64,000 bases of DNA from Forficula auricularia (Eukaryota; Arthropoda; Insecta; Dermaptera; Forficulidae). The stretch is from contig JALMQS010000099.1 in NCBI GenBank assembly GCA_024734495.1, positions 69,135,149 to 69,199,148 of the forward strand. Reading direction: 5' to 3'. Below are positions 1 to 13,400 of the stretch, piece after piece; within the stretch, counting starts at the first letter, position 1; each line of letters opens with the position of its first letter. Position numbers and translations under genes: made by a program. The notes under the pieces were generated by a model. That model ran no database searches and was not told the DNA's origin. It saw nothing but the letters and a program-made list of their open reading frames with translations.

Positions 1-720
1 TTTTTCTCTTTTTAGTGATGTTAATTAATAGTGATCATATCATCAGAACTTGACCAAATTAATATGACACCATCCCTACGACACCCCCTATCGGATAAAA
101 AAAGAACCATCGAAATCGGTTTATAAACAAAGAGGTTTGGTCTAAACAAACCTAATAAAAAAGGTCTAATACCTATGAAAAAAAAACGAAAAAAAAAATG
201 GGACCTATCGGAAGCTAGACTGGACCCAATGCAAAAAAAAATTTCAAAATCGGTTGACAATTGGCGCAGATATGAGTTAACATAAGCACAAAAAAAAAAA
301 AAAATTCAGTCGAATAGAAAACCTCCTCCTTTTTTGAAGTCGGTTAAAAATGTCTTTTATTTAGTCTGTTAGTCTGTGCGTGACCAAATTTTGTGGGCGA
401 GCTAGCTCAAAAACTAGTGTGAATATCGAAACCAAACTTCACACTTAGTTTTGGTCGATTGAGATTAAGAGCTGATTAGATTTTGGTGTATAAAAAATGA
501 AAATCTAGTCCGTTGTACCAAACTTAGCCAAATTTTGTATATATAATCAGTGGGACCCCGGGAGTCTAAAAATGCAAAAACAAACCCCCCACCACATGAT
601 TATAAATAATTTTATTAAATAGTAAATATAAGTGAGGGGCCAGGTTCTATGGTATAGTCAAGTGGATGGCCACATCAGAACACGTCAGCTTTTTTTTTTG
701 TTAAACCTGTCTTCACAATT
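1..720. repeat. Left-edge repeats, including a truncated copy of the G-rich TE family
   Basis: From about 345 to 700 the sequence matches the family seen complete at 30955-31690: AGCTAGCTCAAAAACTAG, then a GTGGGACCCC block, then the end GGCCACATCAGAACACGTCA. A GAAGTCGGTT motif near 335 also recurs at 53.2 and 53.7-54.1 kb. No host gene is seen. Confidence 0.7.
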
Positions 721-2720
721 AGCAAAAGGAAAATTGATATAAAGAGGTTCCTTGTGCTAAAGATGGAAACCAGATTTGTCTGAGGGGGATTCATAGACGT
801 AAGCAGATTCTCCTTCATATATATTGTATATGTTTTTAGCGGAGGAATTCATTTTTTAAAAGTGTCAAAAATTGAACTTGTGTAGTGAAAACACTTGAGA
901 CGCTGTTTTCAGTTTGCAGGTGAATTAACTAATTTATTAAATTTTAATTCAAAATATTCCTCTTCGATTGTTGATTATTTTTTACTATTTTTACTAGAAA
1001 CGGATTAAAATCTCTCTTTTAAATAATTGTGCATTTTTTTAACGAGAAGAAGCAAACAATTTAACTTTGGGTTAAGCCTTACACCCCTTACAACCGAGAT
1101 ATTAATCAGCAAAGATAAGTTGCTAGATGAGCGTTGTTCATTTGCAACATTCAGGGAGGTGTTTTTAGTGGGTTCGACCCCCACACTACTAGGGCCTAGA
1201 ACTCTAGTGCCTGTTTGGAGGTTTTCACCGATCCTACAAAAAAAAAATTTTAACCGGAATATCTGGAGCTAGAAATGTATTTTTTATTTTCTTCGATATG
1301 TCCTTTATTTTCCCCCCAAAAATATGGACACCGTAGTTATAGTGTATAAAAAAAATTCGGGTGTGTACTTAAGAACACACGACAGAAGTGATAAACTATA
1401 TATGGTATTTATAATTCTAATATTCTAAAATTATTAAAATTTATATTTTTATAAAAATATAAATTTTCATAATTTTATTATTTTTTGAAAAGTAATAATT
1501 AAAATATATTCCGACAATGGTTGAACTGGCACTAGACCACAACTCAAACGTGAACCGTGACGGCTCATTCCCATTTATTGTCCAGGAAATTAAAATGTAC
1601 ATGAGCGGCAAAATTCAAATATAAGATATTAATTTGTGCTTAGAGTTAATGCTGCAGCGCCATCTGCGGCTTGAATTGGTACCAAGCGTGATGCGTGACG
1701 CGAGACGGCTCAATCCCATTTACTACCAAGTAAAATAAAAAGTGTGGAAAAATAGTTATCACTTGAAAAAAATAAATAAAATAAAATTGTAAATTTAAGA
1801 GTGAATTCAATATTTCTGACCGCCCTGCATGCGGAGCTTGCAGAGCCTACCGGGTAAGATATTTCTAGGGCAGTAATAAGATTGAAAAATTTGAGAATGG
1901 AGTTGATTACGCGCAAGCCTTGAGTAACGGTATTTAGATGATAAGAAACGAAGCCAGTCGGGCGAAAGCCAAGCACGCCAGTTGTTCTCTTTCTTCCCGG
2001 GGGACATGAGGTCTCTCGATTATGAGGCATTTTTCAACCCCTCCTGCACCCCTGAAGACAAGGTGAGATATACACATACACTGATTTATATCTAACCCAG
2101 CATTTTTTCATTTATTACAAATGAATTGAATTGTTTACTGTTAAAACAAATATATTCATGAAAATTCTTTCACACGCTAGGCGAGCTGAGCTTGGTGGGT
2201 AACAGGACTCTTTGATCACACATAATTAATTATAATTATATGTAATTTAAATAAAAATTCAAATTTTAATCAAATTAACACAAAAACTAAAGCTTTATCA
2301 CTTCATTACTAATAAGGACTCTTTGAAACATAGCATTAATGTTTTTATTGGTATTAGAATTCATAAACAGATACTATAGTGGAGTAAATAAATATGAGAA
2401 ATGTTTATACTATAAAAAATAATTTTTATAAAAAAAAAATAAAACCGATTTCAAAAAAATTAAATTCAACAAATAAAATAATATAAAACTCAAAAATAAA
2501 AATAAGAAACAACTCATGTTCAAAAACCCAATGTAGAATGATTATTCCTCAAGTATTAGATGAGAATCGATTATTTTTGAGTTTATGTCAACATGGATCG
2601 CAAATACGCAAATAGCCAGATATCTGATTAATAATAAAGGAATGAACATATTCATATTTCAAATGACTTTGGATAAAGTTTAGCAAAGATACGTTGCAGT
2701 TTATTTTAATATATTCTTGG
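721..2720. other. AT-rich intergenic DNA, no gene recognised
   Basis: A GC-richer patch at 1640-2040 opens short ORFs on the minus strand, but none carries a known motif. 1500-1720 contains two similar short blocks (CGGCTCA.TCCCATTTA). 2420-2520 resembles the 53.7-kb repeat. I assign no function. Confidence 0.5.
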
Positions 2721-2724
2721 CTAT

Positions 2725-3805
2725 GTTAAAATAAGCTGGCGTGTTCTGATGTGGCCATCCACTTGACTTTATCATACAGCCTGGCCCCTCACTTATATTT
2801 GATATTTAATAAAATTATTTATAATCATGTAGGGGAGGTGGTTTTTTGCATTTTTAGACTTCTGGGGTCCCACTGATTATGTATATAAATTTGGTTGAGT
2901 TTGCTACAAGGGCAAAGGTTTTCATTTTTTGACCCCTCCCCCCCTCCTTTTTTTGGGCGGTTAGTTTTTGAATTTTCAGACTTCTAGGGTCCCATTGATT
3001 ATCTCTACCAAATTTGGTTGTGTTTGGTAAATGGCCAATATTTTTATTTTTTGAACCTACACCCCCCCCCCCAGTTTGGGCGTTTAGTTTTTGCATTTTT
3101 AGACTTCTGGGGTCCCACTGATTATGAATACAAAATTTGGTTGAGTTTGCTTAAGTGGGAGATAAATCTTAAGTGTGAGATAAATTTAACCTAATTTATC
3201 GCGCGGAGAATTACCACTGCTCGAAGCCCCTAAAAACTTATTAAATTGGACTATATCTAACTTTCTGAGATTTGGCTCGTGATCCCGGTTTCTTTTCCTT
3301 CTACTCTGTTCTTTTCCCGATGGAGGGGCCAGTCCATACAGGCCTTTAGGGGATGGACCTTCTGGTGTATCTCCTTCTCACATCAATATCATTAAAAAAA
3401 AATGGCCTAGATTTTTCATTTATAACCCTCCTTAATTTTGGGTCGATATGCACCAAAATCTAATCAGCTCTTAATCTCAATTCACTAAAACTACGTGTGA
3501 AATTTTGTTTTGATATTCACACTAGTTTTTGAGCTATCTCGTTCACAAAAATTTGGTAACTCACAGACTAACCAACAACCAGACCGACTAACTAACAGAC
3601 ATTTTGACAAAACAATTATTATCTCGAAAAATATAATTTTTTCGATGTTCACTTATTAGGACTTTTTTTTCAGAGCGTAATGCCATGGCTTCGCTCAATT
3701 ATTTATCAAAATAGTTTCAGCCGTTTTTGAGATATTTCGAAAAATAGAAGGAAAAAAACACTTTTTTCATGCACCATTACAATACTTGACCATTCCCTCT
3801 GGTAA
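2725..3805 (-). mobile_element. G-rich-repeat TE family, inverted copy
   Basis: This is the reverse complement of the elements at 30955-31690 and 46795-47515. It holds three passes of the internal unit (GTGGGACCCC.GAAGTCT plus homopolymer C runs on the + strand), the shared AACTAGTGTGAATATCGA region, and the end near 3775-3805 (CAATACTTGACCAT). It appears non-coding. The ends carry the inverted motif ACTTT.CCATACA, which suggests a DNA transposon derivative. Confidence 0.7.
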
Positions 3806-3860
3806 AGTAAAAATATTAATGCGGTTTTGTCTCATAGTGAAAATGTTTTTTGACAAAGAG

Positions 3861-3920
3861 TGTTAAAATGGACCACTGAGGAAGTCAAAATAAATTGACG
3901 AAACGTCTAGCCCATTTAAT
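3861..3920 (+). ncRNA. Hammerhead-like core, type B (single arm)
   Basis: CTGAGGA at 3876-3882, one extra A, stem II GTCAA/TTGAC (3884-3888 with 3895-3899), GAAAC (3900-3904) and GTC (3905-3907). Flanks at 3861-3875 and 3908-3920 pair with two mismatches, as an outer stem would. It is related to the foldback at 56900-57200. Activity is not shown. Confidence 0.4.
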
Positions 3921-4190
3921 TAAATACTCTGTGTTTTTATTTTATCCAATTCCCTACTAAATATTTCTGTTCCAATTTCTTTCCTATCTTTTACAATTTT
4001 TTTAATTATTATTATTTATATTATTTTTTTTTCTTTTAATTAATTTATTTATTAATTTTTTTTCAATTTTTTTATTATTAGTCTTGATTCATATGAGATC
4101 TTAAAATTTTTGTATCACATTTTTAAACAAACCGGTTTTTATATAATTATTCTGCAAAACATTGGAAATGAAGAATGTTTCTTTTCCTAC

Positions 4191-4238
4191 GGGAATCCCA
4201 AGGTAGTTTATAAATGTAATTAAACGTGTTTTTATAAA
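4191..4238 (+). promoter_or_regulatory. Candidate kB-like motif and TATA-like boxes upstream of gene 1
   Basis: GGGAATCCCA at 4191-4200 is nine of ten against an insect Rel/NF-kB consensus (GGGRNWYYCC), and TATAAA occurs at 4209 and 4233. The motif is 210 bp upstream of the ATG. Short motifs are common by chance in DNA of this length. The main support is a similar motif in the same relative place in gene 2. Confidence 0.35.
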
Positions 4239-4409
4239 TGACAGGTGGAAGAGGGGTGGAAATTTTAGAATGGGGGGGGGGTCTACCATCTTACTAATAT
4301 TCTCTGACAGATTCGCCACAACTTCACTACTGGTTAGGCATTTGAATTTGTGCAGCATTATTTTTGCTTAGATTTTCATTCATATTTATTTCATACTTTT
4401 AAAAACAAA

Positions 4410-4482
4410 ATGTGGTCGATATCAATTTGGTTCGTGGCTCTCAACATCTTCTCAATCTTTTCGATTGGAGATCTTCAATACG
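4410..4482 (+). CDS. Gene 1 exon 1: start and signal peptide
   Basis: It encodes MWSISIWFVALNIFSIFSIG followed by DLQY, then a donor GTAGGT (phase 1). A hydrophobic core after the start Met indicates a secretory signal. The start is supported by the strongly similar first exon of gene 2 (40047-40122), which has the same MWS.S.WFV.LNIFS pattern and the same exit phase. The exon is too short to appear as a long ORF. Confidence 0.85.
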
Positions 4483-7400
4483 GTAGGTTTTACTAATTAA
4501 ACATAACAATTAACCGAAATAATATTTTCTTTTTCTAGAAAATACAATTTTGTTCATTAAAATAAGGCTTTCATATAGACACTCACAGAAAACCAAGAGT
4601 AACTTATTTAGTTGTTATTTGACCAGCTTGCTATTACAACAAAACGAATTTACCTCTATCCAATCGGGTATTTTGAACCCAGTAGAAATAACGGATAAAA
4701 TATTTATAATTAAAAAGATTGATGATGAAGGTCAAATCTTAGAAACTATAACAATTATATATCTACTCTGATTAAACGAGCAAAAATTGTTTAATTGTTT
4801 GTATCCTAGTTCTATTTTGAAAACGGCTCTAATTCACAGGTTAGGGGTTTTTTGGTGTGAGAATTCGATCTGTCACGGTCTCATCTTCGACAAAATTGTT
4901 TTTGATGAGTTTTTTCGTAATCAAATTAATTATTCTCACGTAGAAAAATGGCAATCTTGGGCTTTTAAAAATGTTTCCCTTTTACTTTTGTACCCAGACA
5001 GACAATGGGTTGGGTTAATTTATTGTTCTCAAATCCCTCGAAGAAGTATTGTGATTGTGGTTTTTAACATATTTTGTTCTACCTAAACGTTAGAATTATT
5101 AATAAACGTTTTTTAATTGTTTTTATAAAGAACCCTATTTATTTAATAGAATAAAAAATAATCAAGAATTTTATATTAGTTGAATAAAAGATTTCACTGT
5201 CGATGGTAACAGAATTGTTTTTATTTTTAACCTAAAATCAAGAATTCATTTAAAAATATCTTTTGCATAAGCAGGTCTCAATTTTCTGAAAAAATAACAC
5301 ATTTTTATAGGTTTTATTTATTAACAATTGGATGAATAAAAATTAATCATGTGAGTGAATCAAAACAGGTGCAGGAGGTGGGGTGCAGTGGTGGGGGATC
5401 GGTCTGAGGTCGAGGGGTCTGGAGGGGGGGGGTATAGTGGGCGAATACTATATATATATATATATATTTGTATTTTTTTTAATTTGAAAACGGCTCTCAA
5501 ATAAAAACCGACCTTTTTATCAGAATTTTAAATTAAAAATAATATTAAAATAAAGCTTTTAACTAAGGAAAAATTTACCGAGCATCGCTCGGTGCCTCCA
5601 GATACTTATATCTTATATTATTAAATGAGCAATTCTTGTATATATATACACAATTGGGTTCTCCAAAACCGCTCTAACGATTTCGCTAAAATTTGGTGTA
5701 CTTATCAAGTATCTTGAGTTATTAGTTGTGTCAAATTTTTAATCCAATTGAAATAAAGGAAGGCGGTGTAAATTAGTCATGTAACAAAATAAATATTTTA
5801 ATCGTTCATATCTCGTCTTCGGTAAATCGCAGATTTTTGAAATTTGAAACTTAAGCTATCTAGAGGCTACATGAAGCACCAGAAGATTTTAAATAAAATT
5901 TAGGGAACGCGGTGTTGGTTTATAGTGAAACATTGTTAAAATTAAATTAGGTTGGAGTTGGTGGTGTTTCACAAGAAGATTTTAGCTAAAATAGAAGTAC
6001 CGGAAGTTGATGTTTACGTACGTAAGAATGTAGCCTCCTGCGTTTCTCAACCATAAATCTCAGGTAAATAAATTTTTTTTAAATATAAAATACTAGGTAG
6101 GTTTCACACAAATAAAATATCAGATGATTGTTTAGCACGACTCAGTATATATTTCGGGGTGTAGGCCCATCTTCGGGAGTTCACAAAGAACACTGAAGAT
6201 AGGCTTATATCCCGAAATATATATTGAGTCGTGCTAAACAAGCATCTGATCTTTTATTTATTTGAAACCTACCTAGTATTTTATATTTAAAAATTTTTTT
6301 TTACTTTATTTAATATTATATGTTTCACCAAGAACCTACACTATTCTCCCTTAACAAAACTTAAATCTCAAACCTACGGAATTCGAAACTTAAACTCGAT
6401 CTAGGCTAGAAAGGGCACAACAAACTTTTTGTTGAAATCGGAATACCGGAATTTGACATTTACATGAAATATTTTTCGGTTTTTTTTTCTCAAAAACGGC
6501 ACTAACTATTTTTTTTTTAAACTGGTGTACCTACTCTAGTAGCACAATGTTTCAAACTATATAGCAACTATATTGTCTTGATTTTGAGAATCTATATAGG
6601 CACTATATAGTTACTATATAGTTTGAAACATTGTGCTACTAGGGTACTTTTCAAGTATCATGAGTTATTAGTCGTGTATAGATTTTAATACGATTGAAAT
6701 AAAGGAAGGGGGATTAAATTAGGAGTGTAAAATAAATATTTTAATCATTCAAATATCGTCTTCGGTAAGTCGCAGAGCCGTGAAATTTAAAACTTAAGCT
6801 ATTTAGTGGCAAAAAGTTACCGAGCATCGCTCGGCCTCCCAGGCACTATTCGTTATATGGCGTGCGGCAAGGATGCTGTGTATGCTTTGCATCCCAAAGT
6901 TTCAAAACCTCAATAGTATTTTCATACCGTGTTGGAAAAAATCAAATGTTAAATTTGAAAAATAACACAAAATTCTGCGTCTATCGATGAATTTTACAAA
7001 GAAACTTGGCGTGGGTGTTATTTCTATACTATTTGTCGGATGACAATTACGTCTTTCATTTAGAAACCGATAGTACAAGTCATATGATCCTAGTAGGCAC
7101 ATACGGGTGATAATCTTGGAAAGCTGTATGGTAGGGCTGCTTATATATTGTCGATAGGGATTCTATTTTTCAGCAGACATACAGTGGACCTTGAAACTTA
7201 CGCTGTATTTCAAAAGTCTAGATATACTATTTTGTAAATAATCGGTGCCCATCGTATCAATTTTATTTAATTCAACCAATTTATAACTCTCCTCTCTTTT
7301 GTTCGTTTCGAAATTCCCCATGCGTAAGGGAAAAATAATATTAAATTTTAAAAATTGAAGGGTTATATTTTGGACAGCATCCTCTGGTTGAAATTTCACA

Positions 7401-10400
7401 GACCGCAACTGATATATATATATATGTTGCAGTAAAAACCCGTTTTTAGTAAGAACGTGTTCTTATTAGTTAAAACGCGTTACACTGAATGCGTTTATGG
7501 CAACTAGAATTTACTGATGTTGGTTGAGTTTGGTTCTTCATTTTCGACCTTTCCCTTCATTTTCGGTGTTTATTTTCAAAATTTTTTAAACGAAAATGTC
7601 AAAATTAGAAGCACAGCTATAGAGGGTGTAATTTTTGACATTTTCGTTAAAAAAAATTTGAAAATAAACATCCAAAATGAGGCGGAAGGTCAAAAATTAA
7701 AATTCTAGACCTTTGAACCAAACTCAACCATCATCACTAAGCTCTAGTTGTCACAAAGGTATTCGGTGAAACGTGTTCTTATTAAAAAACTGGTTTTTAC
7801 TGCAACATATATATATATATATATGTTTATTTGAATCAAACAAAAAACAAGCTCTTCTAATTCTAATATTTAGAATTCAACTTTAAATATTGAAATTTAA
7901 GTCTACCATAGCCTTAAATTAGAGTAAAATTTTTCGACAAATATTAGCATTTGTTTTCCAGAACAAAAAAAGTGTTCCAAAATCAATCGACTTGTCTCTC
8001 TGACTGTGTTCGTAATAACTCAAAAACGATAAATTTGTTAGACATATTAAATTGACAAAACGAGTTACTTAATTTAATGTTCATTTTGTTGATAGTGTAT
8101 ACATGTCTTGCAAACGGCTGTTTGACTTATATATTTTCTTTAATTTCGATTTCTGGGTCGAAGAATTACTAGGTGATAATCCTATTTGGGAACGTGAGCC
8201 AGTGAATCCCCCAAGGCGAGATAGTACTACAGCCACGGTGATAAGAAAACCAATACCTTTACTGCGGCAGGAGAATCCACAGCCTGTTGAAACGACTACA
8301 ACATTGCCTCCAAAAAGAACTATTTTAAGACGACAAGTAGGCCTGAAAAGTCTAGAAAGTAAGTAATTATTTCTTATACTTAAGATTATTTCTTAATATT
8401 TATTTACGCTCTATTTATCTAAAGTACAGCTGATTGGGTGGCTAGAATTTTGAATTAATTTAATATTTTTTTACTTTACCATACACCTATATACCTAAAA
8501 CATCAAGTTTTCTTAATAAAGCCGCTTTTTCGTGAAATATTACTTTTTAATGAATTTAATTTTAACTAACCATGGAAATATCAAGCTTATGACAGTTTGT
8601 TGACTATTTATAAGTAACGTATAAACAGTTTATTGACGATGTTCAAAAGATCACTCCAAAATGATCGTAAATATTGATTATTCAAACGAAGTTCTTATAG
8701 TACAAAATAAATAATTTCAAACGAAGTCCTTCTGGTACAAAATAAATAATTTCATAAGAACTTCGTTTGAATTATCAATATTTGAGGTCAATTTGGAAGA
8801 TTTTTTCAACACCGTCAATAAAATCTTTATAAGTTTCTTATAAATCGTCAAAAATCAAGCGAAGCAGCCTAGAAACATATATTAACGTTCCGCTCGATCT
8901 ACGTGTAGCAAACTCCCTAGACTTTTGTCTTAATAATAAAAATCGGGAACTTCTATATATATATATACCATTCATGTGAATTTCAAAATCACCACTAGGG
9001 AAACGATTTTTAATCCCTTCATAAACATTTATTCAAGAATTAGATTAAAATTTGATTAACGAGATCAAACAATTTCCTGCACATTTTGAATAAAATCAAA
9101 TTCAATTTGATGCCCGAATAACAAAGAAAAACATTTCTAAAAATAATCGTGCCAAATTGTCAATCGATTAGTTTATTAATTTTCCATCAAAATGTTAATT
9201 ATTATACTTGAGATTGTCTAACTGTTTTTTAGAATAGGATTTTATTAATATTTCTTTCATTTTTTATATGGAAATTTTAAATTTATTAATTATTTTCATT
9301 CCTATTTACAGTATATCTATATATATATATATATATATATATTATTCCCTTGCAATATTTTCCTGATTAGCCTATACTTAACATACCGAGTGCCTGTCAA
9401 GACTTGTCAGCCGACTCTCTATCATAGCACGGGGCACAGACCTGGGAAATGCCATTCATATAGACTAATTTTCGGATGTTGCCGGCGTCCCTTTCTTGGC
9501 TATTTGCATTAGGCCACTTCTATATCAATCAAAAAAGTTAATCAGTTCAGAGAACAACCCCTAATCGGTTACCGCGCTTTCTGGAAAGTTTCGAAAAATA
9601 TATATGGTATAAACCGGGTGAGTTTTTTATCTTGAGACAGTGCTATAACTCAAAAACAGTGCATTATTTGAAAAAGTTTTAAATAAAAGTTTATTTATAT
9701 CAAGGGGAAAACTAAACTACGCTATTGTTTGGCCAACTAGAACAAGCTTTTAAGGGTATTTCAATGTCAACTTCTGTTTTTTAAATGGAAACCTATATGT
9801 TTTTGTACATATTCTGAATCTACAAAAAAAAACTGAACAACTTTTATAAGAACTATTTTTTATACATCAAATAATAAAAAATATTAAATCAATTAGATCA
9901 CAAAAAAATTCTAATAATCATTTTTAACAATCATTCAGCTTAATTTTTTTTTTTTTTTTTTGGCTTTTCGGCCTTTCTAGCCATAAGCCTAATTACGATA
10001 CTAGTTATATATTTTTTTTTAATTTGTCTCTACCCCCGGGGGTCAGATTTTAGCTGGATGACTCGAGTCGGATTCAAACCCGGGTCCCCTGGTTAGCTCG
10101 ATGTCAATTCAGCTTAATTATCACTTATAATTACACGAGAGCTTTTTTTTTGCCGAAGTAAACTTGACATTTTAATGAGAATTTTGTTGCCCAAAGGCAA
10201 CAAAACTCGAATTATAAAATATCAAGTTTACTTCGACCCAGTGTAATTCGGTAAGACAATTTAATGAATCAATACGTAAATCACAAAATTAACAAAATTA
10301 AGACATAAATTAGTTTATTTAATTTAGAGGAAAAGTACAATTGTTAAAAATACAATTCTTGTAAACAACTTGATTTTCAGAACTTCTACGTTTTTTGTTA

Positions 10401-13400
10401 ATAGTTTGCGGCATGCTGGTATTTTCGACATTTTCATACAATGCAAGTTTGACATAAAATTGTTTACAATGTTGGTTGTCATGTCAGTGTTGCTAGACAC
10501 CGATGATGCATGCCTACTAGAATCTTAAAGCTAGGTTCAGTTTTGTCGCTGGAAAAGTTAGGGTAAACTTTTTTCGCTGTCATAGTGACAAAAACACCGT
10601 TGCTTATGGGACTTTTAGTGTATGAATTAAATTGTCAAATAAAAATGATCAAATATTTAATTATTAAATAAATAATTTAATAATTTTTTGACACTGGTCT
10701 GAGAAATTCCAGAGTGTATGAGTCTATCGCAAGTTCGCAAGTCTTCTGGATTAATTCCAGTTCCAATTTCGTTATTATGGCCTGTGTCAGTTTCTTCATA
10801 CCTTTATATTTCTTGTTTTTTTTTTTTTAACAGATTTATGACACAATGAAATGAAGCTTGGGAGGGTGTATTCCTATCAGGAAACGCTCGACATTCATTC
10901 ATATCATTGGGAGCCCCATAACACTTCTTCCACATTCATCGCATAAATTAAGAGCATTTCAAATCTGATTTCAACAAAAAATTCTCCATTTTTATTATGG
11001 TAATACAATATAACTATGTCTGGATTGACACGAGAAATAAACTTTTTTAAACTCAAGAATTTTAAATAGTTCTATTAAGTAGAAAATAATCTCTTAAATC
11101 TGAGTATAACGAAGTTTTCACATCATTATTTTCATTATTGTGACTTTTCGATTTAATAAATATTTATTTAAAAATTAAATAGTTTAAGAGGAATACAATT
11201 TTTGGACCGAGACGCTGCCCGCCAGGGCACCAGACCGGAGGGTCGAGCTTCGAGGGCGTGCCGAAGGCACGCACGAAAAGCTCCTATAGAATATTTATTG
11301 AATTAAATTAAAATTTTAGATGATATGATTAAATAAAAATCCTGTGTTTTACATTTTTGTTTGTTTTGTTTTTAGTGTGTAGAAAATATTGTAAGAAATC
11401 GATTTTATTTCTCTCTACAAATTTTGCATCTATATATGATGATAGTGAACTTGAACCACTAATTATTGATGGTCGTGAATCAAAAGAAAAAGAATTCCCT
11501 CATTTGGTAATTAATTGAAATTTTTATTGTTTCTATATTAAAAGCAAAAAAGAATTTGATAGTTTTAAAAAGAATGTGCGCCAAATTCCTATATCGTCAA
11601 AAACATAAATGTAAAAAAATAAGTTTTCTTTTTCTTTATTCTAATACTTTCTTTGGATAGAAATCTAACACGGCGCTAGGTTTCTCGAAATCATAAAATA
11701 AAATTTATAACTTAAGTTCTGAAATAAATACAAACAAGTCTCATCTTTTCAAGGTTTTTATTTGGCAAGTTTGAATATATCTAAGGACGCCGAACTAGGA
11801 AAATTGCCAAAAGTACCTATATACCTAAAAAGATGACATATATGTGAATTTATTTCAAAAATAAACTGATGTAGCCAACCACATGACTTTACCTTCAGAG
11901 ACGTAGCCACGGGGGGGGGGGGGGGGGTTAGAACCCCCCCATCAGTTAATGATTCTCAGTTTTTCAAAATAATTGCAAGAAAATTAAGATTGTTATTTAA
12001 TGAAACAGTCGTTTTAACATCAATCGGGATAGGGTTCGCGTGTTAAATATGCAAATTTCAATGGTTAATATTTGTAAATTTAGTGCCGCAAGGACTATTG
12101 AAAAAAATTTCTACGTATAAAGGACACTTATAAATATGTGTATTCAAAGTTTTAAAAGGATTTTAAGAAAATCGATTTATTAGGGAACGTTGTTAAGTAA
12201 AATTGGTTTAAAAAGTTTTTAATAAACATTTTTTTTTGTTGGCTTGTGTAATTACATATCGCAAGTTGTTTGTATAAAAGATGTGTATTTATTTATGTAT
12301 ATAAATTATCAAAATAATTTTATTAAGTAAATTAAAATCTATTTTACAAGAATTCAAATTTTTCCTTTACAAATGCAATTTAATATACCATTTCAGTAAT
12401 ATATCGTGTATACTTGAAAGCTTATCCAATGATAATAATTGAAGTAAATACAATTAATCCTCTAATAATTTAATTTCTAATAGATAAATGAATGTATTTC
12501 TTTACAGGCAGCGATTGGCATAGGAGAAAAAGAAAGTATATCATGGATATGTGGAGGGAGTTTGATAAGTGAATATTATGTCCTGACTGCAGCACACTGT
12601 TCAAAGACAAAATTCGGGTAATATTTTTTAATTCTTTAAAAATATTAAAAAAAAATAGACACATTTGCAAACACAACAGAAAATATTTATCTCAATATCT
12701 TTCTATCTAATTCAGTTAAGTTGGTATCCTCCCTAAAGTTGCACTGATATCAATAATATTTTTTTTTCGTATCTAATTTGTTAGAAAGGTTAGTTGTATA
12801 TTTATAATAATATTTTTTTTTTTTTATTGTTAAAGGATGGATAAATTGAATTGCTTCTTTCCAGTAATTTGTTTTATTGTTCAAATGGTTAATCCAAGTA
12901 TTTCGAGAGCGCTTTCGGCATCTCTTCCTCAGTGGAAGCTGTGGGACCACACAATAGGCCAGTCAGTGAGTTATTATTAATTACAGATGTCAAAAGGTAT
13001 TCACCCACTCCCCCACCAATGTGCCGACCCCATCACTTTGTACAGAACATTGATAAAAGCCTGATCAAACAACACACATATACATATATACAAATTCAAA
13101 ATGAGATAACATACGAGTCTATACAATTTTTTACATCTCTTTACAATGAATTCCGAATGAAATTTAAAAAATCAAAAAATAATCAGTACTCGAGCTGGTT
13201 TAAATTTAACATGAACTAATTAATGTTAATGACCAGTCAAGGAAAGGTCAACGGCCATAATATTGTCTACGTTTTTTGGCACGCGGAATTAATTAATAAA
13301 AAAGCATAAATGTTTATTTTGTTGTCATTTCTATTAAAATTTTGTACTCCCTCATTAAAAAACCCGTGTCTACCTTGTAATTTACTGTGTTTTTCTGGCT

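Noticed and set aside
1710..2030. Overlapping minus-strand ORFs in a GC-richer patch
   Set aside because: No recognisable motif, no splice sites of note and no second copy in the window.
4550..5086. Two ORFs right after gene 1 exon 1 that might be a clip exon
   Set aside because: They have no six-Cys pattern; they consist of a type A foldback fragment and a repeat matching 36550-36690 in reverse.
11909..11940. Long G run next to a C run as a possible G-quadruplex regulator
   Set aside because: It looks like a homopolymer inside repeat debris (terminus related to the G-rich family) with no link to a promoter.
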